Origin: Ewingella americana
GTDB taxonomy: Bacteria > Pseudomonadota > Gammaproteobacteria > Enterobacterales > Enterobacteriaceae
Reading direction: 5' to 3'
Length of the DNA stretch: 64,000 bases
Assembly: GCF_006438725.1 (NCBI RefSeq)
Contig: NZ_RCZD01000004.1
Span: 1 to 64,000 of the forward strand
In this document: one piece after another, positions 50,598 to 62,313 of the stretch
How positions within the stretch are numbered: the first letter of the stretch is position 1
Layout: every line of letters starts with the position of its first letter
The notes under the pieces: generated by a model
Told to the model about the DNA's origin: nothing
What the model saw: the letters and a program-made list of their open reading frames with translations, nothing else
Database searches by the model: none
Program-made: the position numbers and the translations under genes

Positions 50598-50984
50598 GGA
50601 CGCCCTCAAAAAAAGTCAAAGAACCACAGTGTAGCAATCTTGTCAGTGCTTCACATCCACTAACCGAACCTCGTTTAAGGAACGGTTAACCACCCGAAAT
50701 TACTGGTGTTTCAGGCCGAAAGGATAATTCATAAGTTATGACGTAATCGTTCAAATATTTCCGCTTAAGCGCAGACTGATTTGTGGCAGAATGTTCTCCG
50801 GATTGTTGCAAACACTTATCCTTGTGGATTTCTGCTGGTCAAGCGGTGCATCGGAAAGTAGGATGCGCAGCAACGAATAAAATACTGAACGTTAATAAAC
50901 ACTATACTCAACGTCACTCAAGCCATGCCGACGTGTCACTAACGCAGCAACAACGTGAATGATGAAGAGTATTTGGAGCATAAA
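50598..50984. other. Divergent intergenic region pgpB / ribA
   Basis: 387 nt. GGAG lies 8 nt before the ribA ATG at 50985. I see no FMN riboswitch (expected upstream of ribB rather than ribA), no operator and no repeat. Confidence 0.45.
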
Positions 50985-51575
50985 ATGCAGCTGAAACGAG
51001 TGGCAGAAGCCAAACTGCCCACACCATGGGGTGATTTCCTGATGGTGGGTTTTGAAGAACTTGCAACAGGTCATGATCATCTGGCATTGGTTTTCGGTGA
51101 TATCACGGGTGAGACACCGGTCCTTTCGCGCGTGCATTCCGAGTGTTTGACGGGTGATGCATTATTCAGCCTGCGTTGCGATTGCGGTTTTCAACTGGAA
51201 GCGGCCCTCAATCACATTGCTGAAGAAGGCCGTGGTATTTTGATGTACCACCGTCAGGAAGGCCGTAATATCGGGCTACTGAATAAAATTCGCGCCTATG
51301 CCCTGCAGGATAAAGGTTACGACACGGTTGAAGCCAACCATCAGCTCGGTTTCGCCGCTGATGAGCGCGACTTCACGCTGTGTGCCGATATGTTTAAGTT
51401 GCTGGGTGTGCCCGCCGTACGGTTGCTGACCAATAATCCGAAGAAGGTGGAGATCCTGAGCGAAGCCGGGATTAACATCGTCGAACGCGTTCCGCTGATC
51501 GTCGGCAAGAACCCGAAAAATGAGCGCTATCTGGCAACCAAGGCTGCCAAGATGGGCCATATGCTCGACCAGTAA
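50985..51575 (+). CDS. ribA: GTP cyclohydrolase II
   Basis: 196 residues from the ATG at 50985, giving the [16 protein letters not shown] start and length of E. coli RibA. The zinc cysteines are in [17 protein letters not shown], and GTP-binding residues lie in [11 protein letters not shown]. It opens GTP to the first pyrimidine intermediate of riboflavin synthesis. Monocistronic with a strong terminator. Confidence 0.97.
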   Translation: MQLKRVAEAKLPTPWGDFLMVGFEELATGHDHLALVFGDITGETPVLSRVHSECLTGDALFSLRCDCGFQLEAALNHIAEEGRGILMYHRQEGRNIGLLNKIRAYALQDKGYDTVEANHQLGFAADERDFTLCADMFKLLGVPAVRLLTNNPKKVEILSEAGINIVERVPLIVGKNPKNERYLATKAAKMGHMLDQ

Positions 51576-51592
51576 GCTTCCCGATAAAGACG

Positions 51593-51618
51593 AAAGGCAC
51601 CTTACCGGTGCCTTTTTT
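51593..51618. terminator. Terminator between convergent ribA and acnA
   Basis: AAAGGCACC (51593-51601) pairs with GGTGCCTTT (51607-51615), followed by more T. The A-run on the other side is short, so it mainly serves ribA. Confidence 0.85.
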
Positions 51619-51648
51619 ATGCTTAGCCTCTGCGCGGTTAACGCAAGA

Positions 51649-54324
51649 TCACAGCATTTTGCGGATCACATAATGCAAGATCCCCCCGTTTTCAAAGTAC
51701 GTCAGCTCATTGCCGGTATCAATTCGGCAGCGCGCATTGACGACCTCGGTATGCCCATCGGCAAAAGTGATGTACACCGGCACAATTTGGCCCGGTTTCA
51801 ACGTCTGCATGCCGCTGACGCTAATGGTTTCGTCACCCGTCAGTTTGAGCGTTTTGCGTGTCACACCCTGAGGGAATTCCAGCGGTAAGATCCCCATGCC
51901 AATCAGGTTTGAACGGTGGATACGTTCGAAAGACTCGGCAATAACCACCCTAACGCCCAGCAGACGGGGGCCTTTCGCCGCCCAGTCACGACTGGAACCT
52001 GAGCCGTACTCTTTACCGGCAATCACCGCCGTCGGCACGCTCTCATGCTGATAGCGCATGGCGGCGTCATAGATGGCCAGCTGTTCCTGCGACGGGATAT
52101 GGCGGGTAAAGCCGCCTTCCACGCCCGGCACCATTTCGTTGCGAATACGGATGTTGGCGAAGGTTCCGCGCATCATCACTTCATGATTACCACGACGTGA
52201 ACCATAAGAGTTAAACGCCTTCGGCTCCACGCCATGCTGCGTCAGGTAGCGACCGGCGGGGCTGTCCGCTTTGATATTACCCGCCGGAGAGATGTGGTCA
52301 GTGGTCACGGAGTCGGCCAGGATCGCCAGGATCCGCGCATCGTGGATATCCTCAATCGCGTCAGGTTCAGCTTTCATGTTGCTAAAAAATGGCGGATGAC
52401 GAATGTAGGTGGAATCCTCCTGCCAGGTATAGGTCGGCGTGCCGTCGACCTTGATGGCCTGCCAGTTGGCGTCGCCGTTGAAGACTTCGGCATACTCCCG
52501 GTGGAACATGTCTGTTTTCACCTGTTCCACGGCTTTGGCAATGTCGTTTGACGACGGCCAGATATCTTTTAGAAAGACCGGTTTTCCGTGCTGATCTTCA
52601 CCTAGCGGATCCTTGGTCAGGTTCACTTTCATATTACCTGCCAACGCATAGGCCACCACCAGCGGCGGCGAGGCCAGCCAGTTGGTTTTGATCAGTGGAT
52701 GAATACGCCCTTCGAAGTTACGGTTACCCGACAGCACCGCACCCACGGTGAGGTCACCCTCTTTTATCGCCGCTTCGATGGGGTCAGCCAGCGGGCCTGA
52801 GTTACCGATACAGGTAGTACAGCCATAGCCCACCAGATTAAAACCCAGTTTTTCGAGATAGGGCATCAGCCCGGCGGCATTGAGATACTCGGTCACCACT
52901 TTCGAGCCCGGCGCCAGCGAGGTCTTCACCCAGGGTTGACTGGTCAGCCCTTTTTCTACGGCGTTCTTCGCCAGTAAACCGGCCGCCATCAGCACGCTCG
53001 GGTTGGAGGTGTTGGTACAGGAGGTGATCGCGGCGATGACCACCGCGCCGGTGGTCAGTTGATGATGCTGACCATTGAGCGTAAAGCTTTCAAACTGGGT
53101 CTGTTTCCCATTGGCATTGCCAATTTCCAGCTCGGTGGCAGCATTAAAGGCCTGGGGTACATTCGGCAGCGCCACCCGGTCCTGCGGGCGTTTGGGTCCG
53201 GCCAGACTGGATTCCACCAACGCCATATTCAGTTCCAGCGAGCTGGTAAACACCGGCTCGTCACCCTCTTCACGCCACAAACCCTGTGCCCGGCTATAGG
53301 CTTCAACCAGCGCGATCTGTTCATCGCTGCGGCCACTGAGTTTCATATAGCTCAGCGTCACTTCATCGACCGGGAAAAAGCCGCAGGTTGCACCAAATTC
53401 CGGTGACATGTTGGCGATAGTCGCGCGGTCAGCCAGCGGTAAATCCGCCAGGCCGTCACCGTAGAATTCGACGAATTTACCCACCACGCCATGTTTACGC
53501 AGCATTTGGGTGACGGTCAGCACCAGATCCGTGGCGGTAATACCTTCGCCGAGTTTTCCGGTCAGTTTGAAACCGACCACATCCGGGATCAGCATTGATA
53601 CGGGCTGCCCCAGCATAGCGGCTTCGGCTTCGATACCGCCCACGCCCCAGCCCAGAATGCCGAGGCCGTTGATCATGGTGGTATGGGAGTCAGTACCGAC
53701 TAAGGTATCGGGATAGGCCACGGTTTTGCCGTCAATCTCTTCATGCCATACCGTCTGCCCCAGGTATTCAAGGTTGACTTGATGGCAGATGCCGGTGCCC
53801 GGCGGCACTACGCGGAAACGGTTAAAGGCTTTTTGCCCCCAGCGCAGGAAAATATAGCGTTCGTGGTTGCGCTCCATTTCCAGCCGGACGTTTTCGTCAA
53901 AGGCTTTGTCATCACCGTATTCATCCACGGTGACCGAGTGGTCGATCACCAAATCAACGGGCGTCAGCGGATTAACCTGTTCGACATTACCGCCCAGACG
54001 CTTCACGGCCTGGCGCATGGCGGCAAGGTCGACAACGGCCGGAACGCCGGTGAAATCCTGCATCAGAACACGGGCCGGGCGGTAGGCAATTTCGCGATCG
54101 GCATGGCCGGTTTTTTGCCACTCGACCAGCGCACGCAAATCATCTTCAGTGACAGTGTCACCATCGATATTACGCAACAAATTTTCGAGCAGGACTTTGA
54201 GGGATTTAGGCAGGCGTTGAATGTCACCCAGCTTTTGTGCCGCTTTCGGCAGGCTGTAGTAGTGATATTCCTTATCGAGGGCTGCCAGCTTATCCTGACT
54301 ATTCTTTCGAAGATCGGACGACAT
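51649..54324 (-). CDS. acnA: Aconitate hydratase A
   Basis: 891 residues, the same length as E. coli AcnA. The three [4Fe-4S] cysteines are in SCTNTSNPSVL and GCTTCIGNSGPL. The C-terminal swivel domain contains GKEYGSGSSRDWAAKG with the active-site serine/arginine. It interconverts citrate and isocitrate. It is the stress and stationary-phase isoform, and the apo form binds RNA. AAGGAG lies 6 nt before the ATG. Confidence 0.97.
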   Translation of the reverse strand: MSSDLRKNSQDKLAALDKEYHYYSLPKAAQKLGDIQRLPKSLKVLLENLLRNIDGDTVTEDDLRALVEWQKTGHADREIAYRPARVLMQDFTGVPAVVDLAAMRQAVKRLGGNVEQVNPLTPVDLVIDHSVTVDEYGDDKAFDENVRLEMERNHERYIFLRWGQKAFNRFRVVPPGTGICHQVNLEYLGQTVWHEEIDGKTVAYPDTLVGTDSHTTMINGLGILGWGVGGIEAEAAMLGQPVSMLIPDVVGFKLTGKLGEGITATDLVLTVTQMLRKHGVVGKFVEFYGDGLADLPLADRATIANMSPEFGATCGFFPVDEVTLSYMKLSGRSDEQIALVEAYSRAQGLWREEGDEPVFTSSLELNMALVESSLAGPKRPQDRVALPNVPQAFNAATELEIGNANGKQTQFESFTLNGQHHQLTTGAVVIAAITSCTNTSNPSVLMAAGLLAKNAVEKGLTSQPWVKTSLAPGSKVVTEYLNAAGLMPYLEKLGFNLVGYGCTTCIGNSGPLADPIEAAIKEGDLTVGAVLSGNRNFEGRIHPLIKTNWLASPPLVVAYALAGNMKVNLTKDPLGEDQHGKPVFLKDIWPSSNDIAKAVEQVKTDMFHREYAEVFNGDANWQAIKVDGTPTYTWQEDSTYIRHPPFFSNMKAEPDAIEDIHDARILAILADSVTTDHISPAGNIKADSPAGRYLTQHGVEPKAFNSYGSRRGNHEVMMRGTFANIRIRNEMVPGVEGGFTRHIPSQEQLAIYDAAMRYQHESVPTAVIAGKEYGSGSSRDWAAKGPRLLGVRVVIAESFERIHRSNLIGMGILPLEFPQGVTRKTLKLTGDETISVSGMQTLKPGQIVPVYITFADGHTEVVNARCRIDTGNELTYFENGGILHYVIRKML

Positions 54325-54523
54325 AGCTACTCCTTATTATCACGCTTATCTTTCAGACTACTTATATTTCAATGGGTTGAACCCCCATACAGGTCACGTG
54401 CAATAACCTGACAGGGTATAAGTCCACTCTTAAACATAACACAAAATGTGATTAACATTTTGATAACAACACGAAGTGTTCATGCTATTGCGCCGCCCCG
54501 TTAAAAGCGGGTAACAGACCGGC

Positions 54524-54563
54524 AAAAAAAAATCCCAACCGCCATGATGGGCGCTCGGGATTT
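54524..54563 (-). terminator. Rho-independent terminator after cysB
   Basis: On the minus strand, AAATCCCGAGCGCCC pairs with GGCGGTTGGGATTT, followed by a run of T. It lies 42 nt after the cysB stop. Confidence 0.85.
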
Positions 54564-54604
54564 CACTGTAGGCAGAACCGGATGCGGTTATTTTTACCGT
54601 TACA

Positions 54605-55880
<1,276 letters not shown>

Positions 55881-55909
55881 AAAAAACCAGCTCATGGAGC
55901 TGGTTTTTT
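55881..55909. terminator. Terminator after topA
   Basis: AAAAAACCAGCTC and GAGCTGGTTTTTT pair perfectly around ATG. It works on either strand and lies 31 nt after the topA stop. Confidence 0.88.
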
Positions 55910-55939
55910 ACACCTAACAGCCTGCCTAAAACAGCCTGA

Positions 55940-58537
55940 TTACTTTTTGCCTTCGACCCATTTTCCGTCAACAAAGAACGCTGACCAGCCGGTGGCTTTG
56001 CCGTCTTTCTCAGAAGAGACGTACTGCTGCTTGGTCTTGCGACTAAAGCGGACCATCGACTTGTTGCCTTCAGGATCGGCGGCCGGGGCATCAGCCAAGT
56101 AGCTGAGTTTTTCCGGCAAACGGTCTTTAAAGCGGGCCAACTCGGCCACTAACGGCGCGCGGGTTTCTCGCGATTTAGGGAACGTATTCGCCGCCAGGAA
56201 GACGCCAGCCGCGCCATCGCGCAGAACAAAGTACGCGTCAGATTTTTCACACTGCAATTCAGGTAACGGCACCGGATCTTCTTTCGGTGGTGCCACATCG
56301 CCGTTGCGTAAAATCTTGCGGGTATTCTTACATTCTTCGTTGGTACAACCCATGTACTTCCCGAAACGGCCCATTTTCAGGTGCATTTCAGAACCACATT
56401 TTTCGCACTCAACGATCGGGCCGTCATAGCCTTTGATGCGGAATTCACCCTGCTCGATTTCGTAGCCATCACACTCAGGGTTGTTACCACAGACGTGCAA
56501 TTTACGCTGGTTATCGATCAGGTAGCTGTCCATCGCCGTACCGCATTTCACGCAGCGGCGCTTGGCACGCAATGCGTTGGTTTCGGCTTCGTCGCCTTCC
56601 AGGATGTTCAGAATTTCCGCATCGGCGATCAGGTTAATGGTGGTTTTGCAGCGCTCTTTCGGCGGCAATGCATAACCAGAACAACCGAGGAACACACCGG
56701 TACTCGCGGTACGGATACCCATCGGACGGCCACAGGTCGGACACTCAATGCTGGTCAGTACCATCTGATTCGGACGCATACCGCCCTCTTCAGGATCTTT
56801 CTCGGCAATTTCCAGTTGATGGCTGAACTGGGTGAAGAACTCATCCAGCACGCCTTTCCATTCCGCCTTGTTGTTAGCAACCTGGTCGAGGCCATCTTCC
56901 ATACGAGCGGTAAAATCGTAGTTCATTAGTTCGCGGAAATTATCTTCCAGACGGTCGGTGACGATCTCGCCCATTTTTTCTGCGTAGAAACGACGGTTTT
57001 CAACGCGCACATAGCCACGGTCTTGAATGGTCGAAATGATCGACGCATAGGTAGACGGACGGCCAATGCCCCGTTTTTCCAGCTCTTTTACCAGTGACGC
57101 TTCGCTGAAACGCGCAGGCGGCTTGGTGAAGTGCTGAGTAGGCAGCAACTGTTGCAGGTTCAGTTCTGTACCGACTTCAATCACCGGCAGCACGCGATCT
57201 TCATCGCCTTTACGCAGCGCAGGCATGACTTTGGTCCAGCCGTCAAAACGTAAGGTACGGCCTTTAGCACGCAGCGAGTAGTCGGCGGCTTTCACGGTCA
57301 ACGTGGTGGAATCGTACTGCGCCGGTGTCATCTGGCAGGCAACAAACTGACGCCAGATCAGCTGATACAGACGCTGCGCATCGGCTTCCATGTCTTTGAG
57401 TTGCTCGGAAACCACGGCCACATCAGAAGGACGAATCGCTTCGTGCGCTTCCTGAGAATTCTCTTTGTTGCTGTATTGCAACGGCGCCTTTGGCAGGTAT
57501 TTATCACCAAAGTTTTCACCGATATAACCGCGCACCATCTCCACTGCATCCTGACTCAGGTTGGTGGAGTCGGTACGCATGTAGGTGATATGACCGGCTT
57601 CATACAGACGCTGAGCCATCATCATGGTTTTCTTCACGCCGAAGCCGAGACGCGTACTGGCGGCCTGTTGCAACGTGGACGTAATAAATGGTGCACCCGG
57701 TTTGCTGCTGGTCGGTTTATCTTCGCGATCCACCACGGTGTAACGCGCTTTCTCAAGCAACGAAACGGCCGCATGGGTTTGTTCTTTATTAACCGGTTTG
57801 AACGGTTTTTCGAGATGATGGGTGACTTCCATTTGCAGCGAGATATCTTTGTTCGCCAGCAAATCTGCATGCAGCTCCCAGTACTCTTCTGGGACAAACG
57901 CTTTGATCTCTTTTTCGCGCTCAACCACCAGGCGCACTGCCACGGATTGAACGCGGCCAGCGGAAAGACCGCGTGCAATTTTCTTCCACAGCAGCGGGGA
58001 AACCATATAACCCACCACGCGGTCCATAAAGCGACGCGCCTGCTGAGCATTCACGCGATCGATATTCAGTTCGCCAGGCTGTTTAAACGCGTTCTGAATC
58101 GCGTTCTTGGTGATTTCGTTAAACACCACGCGGCTAAAGCGTTTTTCATCACCACCAATCACTTCCCGCAAATGCCAGGCTATCGCCTCTCCTTCGCGGT
58201 CAAGGTCGGTTGCGAGGTAGATGTGGTCGGCTTTTTCAGCTAACGCTTTTAACTCAGCAACAACTTTTTCTTTACCAGGGAGTATTTCGTATTGCGCTTC
58301 CCAACCGTGGTAAGGGTCAACGCCCATACGGTTAACCAGCGCAGTTTTCTCATCCTTTTTTACTTTTTTCTTTGGCTTTTCTTCGGTTGAGCTGGCGGTT
58401 TTTTTAGCGGCGGAACCACTGGTTGGTAAATCACGGATATGACCGACGCTGGACTTAACCACATAGTCATTTCCTAAATACTTATTAATCGTTTTGGCTT
58501 TTGCCGGGGACTCAACTATTACGAGAGCTTTGCCCAT
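55940..58537 (-). CDS. topA: DNA topoisomerase I
   Basis: 865 residues, identical in length to E. coli TopA. The N-terminal TOPRIM domain begins [19 protein letters not shown]. The active-site tyrosine is in [12 protein letters not shown]. Three C4 zinc ribbons follow after about residue 595 ([27 protein letters not shown]), then the C-terminal zinc-ribbon-like domains. It relaxes negative supercoils. Monocistronic. Confidence 0.98.
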   Translation of the reverse strand: MGKALVIVESPAKAKTINKYLGNDYVVKSSVGHIRDLPTSGSAAKKTASSTEEKPKKKVKKDEKTALVNRMGVDPYHGWEAQYEILPGKEKVVAELKALAEKADHIYLATDLDREGEAIAWHLREVIGGDEKRFSRVVFNEITKNAIQNAFKQPGELNIDRVNAQQARRFMDRVVGYMVSPLLWKKIARGLSAGRVQSVAVRLVVEREKEIKAFVPEEYWELHADLLANKDISLQMEVTHHLEKPFKPVNKEQTHAAVSLLEKARYTVVDREDKPTSSKPGAPFITSTLQQAASTRLGFGVKKTMMMAQRLYEAGHITYMRTDSTNLSQDAVEMVRGYIGENFGDKYLPKAPLQYSNKENSQEAHEAIRPSDVAVVSEQLKDMEADAQRLYQLIWRQFVACQMTPAQYDSTTLTVKAADYSLRAKGRTLRFDGWTKVMPALRKGDEDRVLPVIEVGTELNLQQLLPTQHFTKPPARFSEASLVKELEKRGIGRPSTYASIISTIQDRGYVRVENRRFYAEKMGEIVTDRLEDNFRELMNYDFTARMEDGLDQVANNKAEWKGVLDEFFTQFSHQLEIAEKDPEEGGMRPNQMVLTSIECPTCGRPMGIRTASTGVFLGCSGYALPPKERCKTTINLIADAEILNILEGDEAETNALRAKRRCVKCGTAMDSYLIDNQRKLHVCGNNPECDGYEIEQGEFRIKGYDGPIVECEKCGSEMHLKMGRFGKYMGCTNEECKNTRKILRNGDVAPPKEDPVPLPELQCEKSDAYFVLRDGAAGVFLAANTFPKSRETRAPLVAELARFKDRLPEKLSYLADAPAADPEGNKSMVRFSRKTKQQYVSSEKDGKATGWSAFFVDGKWVEGKK

Positions 58538-58974
58538 AATTACCTTTTACCTAATTTATTCTTCTGCTGAAGAAGATTTTAACTTGTTATGCCGCGGCAC
58601 AATGTAACGTCTTTTTTTATATTGCGGCAGTGAGTCAGGAGGTCAACACTTTTTTTTAAAACGTCACTCAAACTGACTTCCAGAGGCACAATTTACTGAT
58701 TTTACGGAAGTTTAGATGGACAACTGACACAGCATAATTCATTTCAGGATGATGAAAAGTGACCAAGCGTAAACAAAACATTCCACCCAAAGCCACAAAA
58801 TCCCACACTCTACCTGATAAAAATTGCCACGCAACTTAATTAGCACGTTAATGTGCTTTTCGCCAATATGTACAAAATACACACAATTATGATTTTGCAT
58901 AACCTTAGCGGATTTGCGGTTTTATCCACGACCGGACTACAATAACGCAGCAATTATAGTGGGGAGTAAATAAC
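58538..58974. other. Divergent intergenic region topA / yciN
   Basis: 437 nt that should carry the supercoiling-sensitive topA promoters and the yciN promoter. A small hairpin AGCAC-GTTAAT-GTGCT at 58841-58856, followed by TTT, is terminator-like but has no gene before it. Nothing else recognised. Confidence 0.4.
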
Positions 58975-59226
58975 ATGCACGGAAATACATCGGCAATTAG
59001 CCGGGAAGCTTTACTGGTCGAAGCGAATAAAGTCATTCGCGAGCATGGCGATTATCTTCACGGAATGGTCGCCACCGGTGTTGAACAGAAAGGAAATGTG
59101 TTGGTTTTTGGTGGGGACTTTTTTCTCGATGAGAATGGATTACCAACGCTGAAAACCACCGCTGTCTTTAATATGTTCAAACATTTGGCCCATCTGTTTT
59201 CAGAAAAATACCATCTGGAAAACTAA
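58975..59226 (+). CDS. yciN: YciN-family small protein
   Basis: 83 residues, the length of E. coli YciN, with the family segments [22 protein letters not shown] and [31 protein letters not shown]. Cytoplasmic, no known activity. It keeps the topA-yciN-sohB order seen in E. coli. GGGAG lies upstream of the ATG. Confidence 0.93.
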   Translation: MHGNTSAISREALLVEANKVIREHGDYLHGMVATGVEQKGNVLVFGGDFFLDENGLPTLKTTAVFNMFKHLAHLFSEKYHLEN

Positions 59227-59363
59227 GGCTTCCTCGCCTGGCATTCTGCCATTTTTCAGGGCGAATGAAAGCCGAGATAACCACTCCAGTCAACTGCAAT
59301 GACACAAAACGGAAGACGGTGAGTCAGGCGGGAAACCAAAAGAATCTGTGGCAAACTTGAGAA

Positions 59364-59430
59364 GCAGGCATAGAGAGGAGACCTTACTTTTTGGTGGAAC
59401 ACTAAGTAGATCACAACCTTCTATGCCTGT
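59364..59430. other. Long-loop inverted repeat between yciN and sohB
   Basis: GCAGGCATAGA (59364-59374) and TCTATGCCTGT (59420-59430) are complementary in 10 of 11 positions across a 45-nt loop and are followed by CTTTATTTAT. It may be the end of a short transcript or an extended 3' end of yciN. A further small hairpin with a T-run (GGAC-AAAC-GTCC then CTTTTTT, 59453-59471) follows and is a better terminator candidate. Confidence 0.35.
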
Positions 59431-59487
59431 CTTTATTTATGGGGAGCCCTCAGGACAAACGTCCCTTTTTTCATTTATAGAGCAGGC

Positions 59488-60531
59488 TCAGAGTAGCGGT
59501 TTTTGACTCCGCTGCAGCCAGCGCAGGAACAGGCGATCCGCGCTTTCTGCTGCGCTGCCGGTAAACCGGTCCATCATGCGTTTACGGCGGCTATAACGCA
59601 CCGCGATCACTTCGTGGTTTTTCATTTCGGCAATCAGTAAATCGTCGCTGGTGCCGATGGCATCAATCAGCCCTTTCTCACGCGCCTGCGTACCAAACCA
59701 GTGTTCGCCGGTGGCGACGCTGTCGATATCCAGCGAAGGACGATGCTGATGCACAAATTCTTTGAACAGCACGTGTGTTTCGTTTAAGTCTTCACGGAAT
59801 TTTTCGCGACCTTCTTCGGTATTTTCCCCGAACAATGTCAAGGTGCGCTTAAACTCACCGGCGGTATGCAGCTCAACATCAATGTCATTCTTTTTCAGTA
59901 AACGGCTGAAGTTAGGGATCTGCGCCACAACGCCAATAGAACCGATGATGGCGAACGGTGCCGCCACGATCCTATCAGCCACGCAGGCCATCATGTAACC
60001 ACCGCTGGCGGCGACTTTGTCTACCGCGACGGTCAGACGGACTCCGCCCTGACGCAGGCGCGCCAGTTGGGAAGATGCCAGGCCGTAACCGTGAACCACG
60101 CCACCAGGGCTTTCCAGACGCAGTAAAACCTCATCCTCTGGTGTCGCAACGGCCAGCACCGCAGAGATCTCTTCGCGCAGAGACGTGACTTCATGGGCAT
60201 CCATACTGCCTTTGAAATCCAGCACATACAGGCAGGGCTTGCTTTTGGCTACGCCGATTTTAGCCTGCGATTTTTTCTGTTTCGCTTCGGCCTTTTCCTG
60301 CTTTTTAAAGGCTTTGTTACTCAGTTTTTGTTCGCTTGGGTTGAGCCGTGCGGTGCGCATTTCACGCTGCATTTCACGGTACTGCTCACCCAGGTCTACC
60401 AGATGAAGTTCACCTTTGCCCTGCGACTTACGCTGCCTCAGGCCAACCACCAGCACCACTAACGCCCCAATGGCGATAACCACGGTGACAACCTTGGCCA
60501 GAAACAGACCATAAAGAGATAATAAATCCAC
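59488..60531 (-). CDS. sohB: Inner-membrane S49 peptidase SohB
   Basis: 347 residues. An N-terminal membrane helix (about 8-28) is followed by a charged linker rich in Lys/Gln. The S49 peptidase domain (about 100-320) has the catalytic serine in VAASGGYMMACVADRI and the general-base lysine region EFKRTLTLFGENTEEGREKF. It is a signal-peptide-peptidase-like protease of the envelope, a multicopy suppressor of htrA defects in E. coli. Confidence 0.95.
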   Translation of the reverse strand: MDLLSLYGLFLAKVVTVVIAIGALVVLVVGLRQRKSQGKGELHLVDLGEQYREMQREMRTARLNPSEQKLSNKAFKKQEKAEAKQKKSQAKIGVAKSKPCLYVLDFKGSMDAHEVTSLREEISAVLAVATPEDEVLLRLESPGGVVHGYGLASSQLARLRQGGVRLTVAVDKVAASGGYMMACVADRIVAAPFAIIGSIGVVAQIPNFSRLLKKNDIDVELHTAGEFKRTLTLFGENTEEGREKFREDLNETHVLFKEFVHQHRPSLDIDSVATGEHWFGTQAREKGLIDAIGTSDDLLIAEMKNHEVIAVRYSRRKRMMDRFTGSAAESADRLFLRWLQRSQKPLL

Positions 60532-60913
60532 ACATACCGCCTTTTACACTGTGGTAATAAGATGCTGCTTATTCTAGACAATCGCCGTCGGGTCGTCTTG
60601 TTCGAATGTGTTTCAGCAGCAGGATGGATGGCACGTTTCTCTGGGCCGGTCCTGACGGCAGGCAAAAAGGGGTGCAGTGTTGTTCCATTTTTGTTACAAA
60701 AGAATCTACAGAATACAGGTTAATCGTTGAAACAGATGTGCATTTCAGGCATATAACCCGAGTATTCATCCGCGTGATGACCTATTTTTAGACAAAGTGC
60801 CCTCCGGCGGTAGAGCCAGCTGTTTTCATTTCAATTGCTCCCGCCAGCGGCGCTTTGCCACGATGTAAGACACTATTGTGCGTCACATCCCGAATCAGGC
60901 AAGAGGACATCCT
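60532..60913. other. Divergent intergenic region sohB / yciK
   Basis: 382 nt. It must hold the promoters of both genes. AGAGGA lies 6-7 nt before the yciK GTG. Short frames across it have no ribosome site and no recognisable product. Confidence 0.45.
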
Positions 60914-61675
60914 GTGCACTATCATCCAAAATCAGACCTTCTCAACCACCGTATTATTCTGGTCACTGGCGCTGGCGACGGCATTGGTCGTGAAGCCGCG
61001 CTGACTTACGCACGCTTCGGCGCACAGCTTATTTTACTGGGGCGCACGGAAAACAAACTGGCACAGGTTCAGCAAGAAATCGCCCAGCGTGGTTATCACC
61101 CTGCACAGATTTATACACTGGATTTGCTCACTGCCAGCCAGCAGGATTGCCAGCGTGTGGCAGAACAAATTGCACAATGGGTGCCGCATCTGGACGGTGT
61201 GTTGCATAACGCCGGCTTGTTGACTGAGATAACGCCCATGGCGGACATCAAACTCGAAGATTGGAACAATGTGATGCAGGTCAACGTCAACGCGACCTTT
61301 ATGCTCACACAGGCATTGCTGCCATTGCTGCTGAAATCCCCCAGCTCTTCGCTGGTCTTTACTACCTCAAGTGTCGGTCGCGAAGGCCGCAGCGGCTGGG
61401 GGGCCTATGCGGTATCCAAATTCGCCACTGAAGGCATGATGCAGGTACTGGCCGACGAGTATAAACAGTCCCACTTACGGGTGAACTGCATCAATCCTGG
61501 GGGAACACGCACCAGTATGCGGGCATCTGCGTTTCCTGATGAAAACAGTAATAAGCTCAAAACCCCGGCAGATATCATGCCGCTGTATCTGTATTTAATG
61601 GGTGATGACAGCCGGCGTAAAACCGGCACCAGTTTTGATGCCCAACCAGGCCGCAAGGCCGGGCCTGCAGAATAA
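60914..61675 (+). CDS. yciK: Short-chain dehydrogenase YciK
   Basis: 253 residues from a GTG at 60914, chosen because it gives the VHYHPKSDLLNHRIILVTG start (E. coli: MHYQPKQDLLNDRI) and has AGAGGA upstream; an ATG at 60878 has neither. The SDR features are present: TGAGDGIG cofactor loop, NAG (HNAGLL), the catalytic Ser in TTSSVGREG and YxxxK as YAVSK. Substrate unknown. It is tightly followed by btuR, as in E. coli. Confidence 0.93.
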   Translation: MHYHPKSDLLNHRIILVTGAGDGIGREAALTYARFGAQLILLGRTENKLAQVQQEIAQRGYHPAQIYTLDLLTASQQDCQRVAEQIAQWVPHLDGVLHNAGLLTEITPMADIKLEDWNNVMQVNVNATFMLTQALLPLLLKSPSSSLVFTTSSVGREGRSGWGAYAVSKFATEGMMQVLADEYKQSHLRVNCINPGGTRTSMRASAFPDENSNKLKTPADIMPLYLYLMGDDSRRKTGTSFDAQPGRKAGPAE

Positions 61676-61685
61676 GAGACGTAAA

Positions 61686-62291
61686 ATGAGCGATGAAAAT
61701 ATCCGTAATGATCGGCATAAACAGCGTCAGCAGCGGCTTAAAGAGCAGGTGGATGCCCGCATTGAAGCCGCGCAGGAACGCCGTGGCATCTTGATTGTTT
61801 TTACAGGTAACGGTAAAGGCAAAACCACGGCAGCATTCGGCACCGTGACCCGCGCCGTCGGCCACGGTCAGCGCGCAGGTGTTATTCAGTTCATCAAAGG
61901 CGAATGGCCGAATGGTGAAAAAAATCTGCTGGAACCGCATGGCGTGGAATTTCAGGTGATGGCCACCGGGTTTACCTGGGAAACCCAGAACAAAGAGACC
62001 GATACCGCGGCTTGTCAGGGCGTATGGCAGCATGGTAAACGCATGCTGGCCGATACCTCGCTGGATCTGGTGGTACTGGATGAGCTGACGTATATGGTCA
62101 GTTTTGGTTATCTCGACTTGCAGGAAGTGATCGACGCGCTGAAAGCACGCCCTGCCCATCAGACAGTGATCATTACCGGACGCGGCTGCCACCGCGATCT
62201 GCTGGAAATGGCTGACACAGTAAGCGAGCTGCGCCCGGTAAAACATGCGTTTGACGCAGGTATTATGGCGCAGCAGGGAATTGACTGGTAA
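61686..62291 (+). CDS. btuR: Cob(I)alamin adenosyltransferase BtuR/CobO
   Basis: 201 residues from the ATG at 61686. The P-loop GNGKGKTTAAFG is near residue 41 and the family segment LDELTYMVSFGYLD is present. It adenosylates cob(I)alamin and cobinamide with ATP in the cytoplasm. It lies 10 nt after yciK. Convergent cobT starts 22 nt past its stop region, so cobalamin genes cluster here. Confidence 0.96.
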   Translation: MSDENIRNDRHKQRQQRLKEQVDARIEAAQERRGILIVFTGNGKGKTTAAFGTVTRAVGHGQRAGVIQFIKGEWPNGEKNLLEPHGVEFQVMATGFTWETQNKETDTAACQGVWQHGKRMLADTSLDLVVLDELTYMVSFGYLDLQEVIDALKARPAHQTVIITGRGCHRDLLEMADTVSELRPVKHAFDAGIMAQQGIDW

Positions 62292-62313
62292 CAGCCGACT
62301 GCGCCACACACCA

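Noticed and set aside
54325-54523. A ymiA-like small gene between acnA and cysB, as in E. coli
   Set aside because: No short frame with the expected membrane-helix protein is present on the minus strand; only promoter-like sequence.
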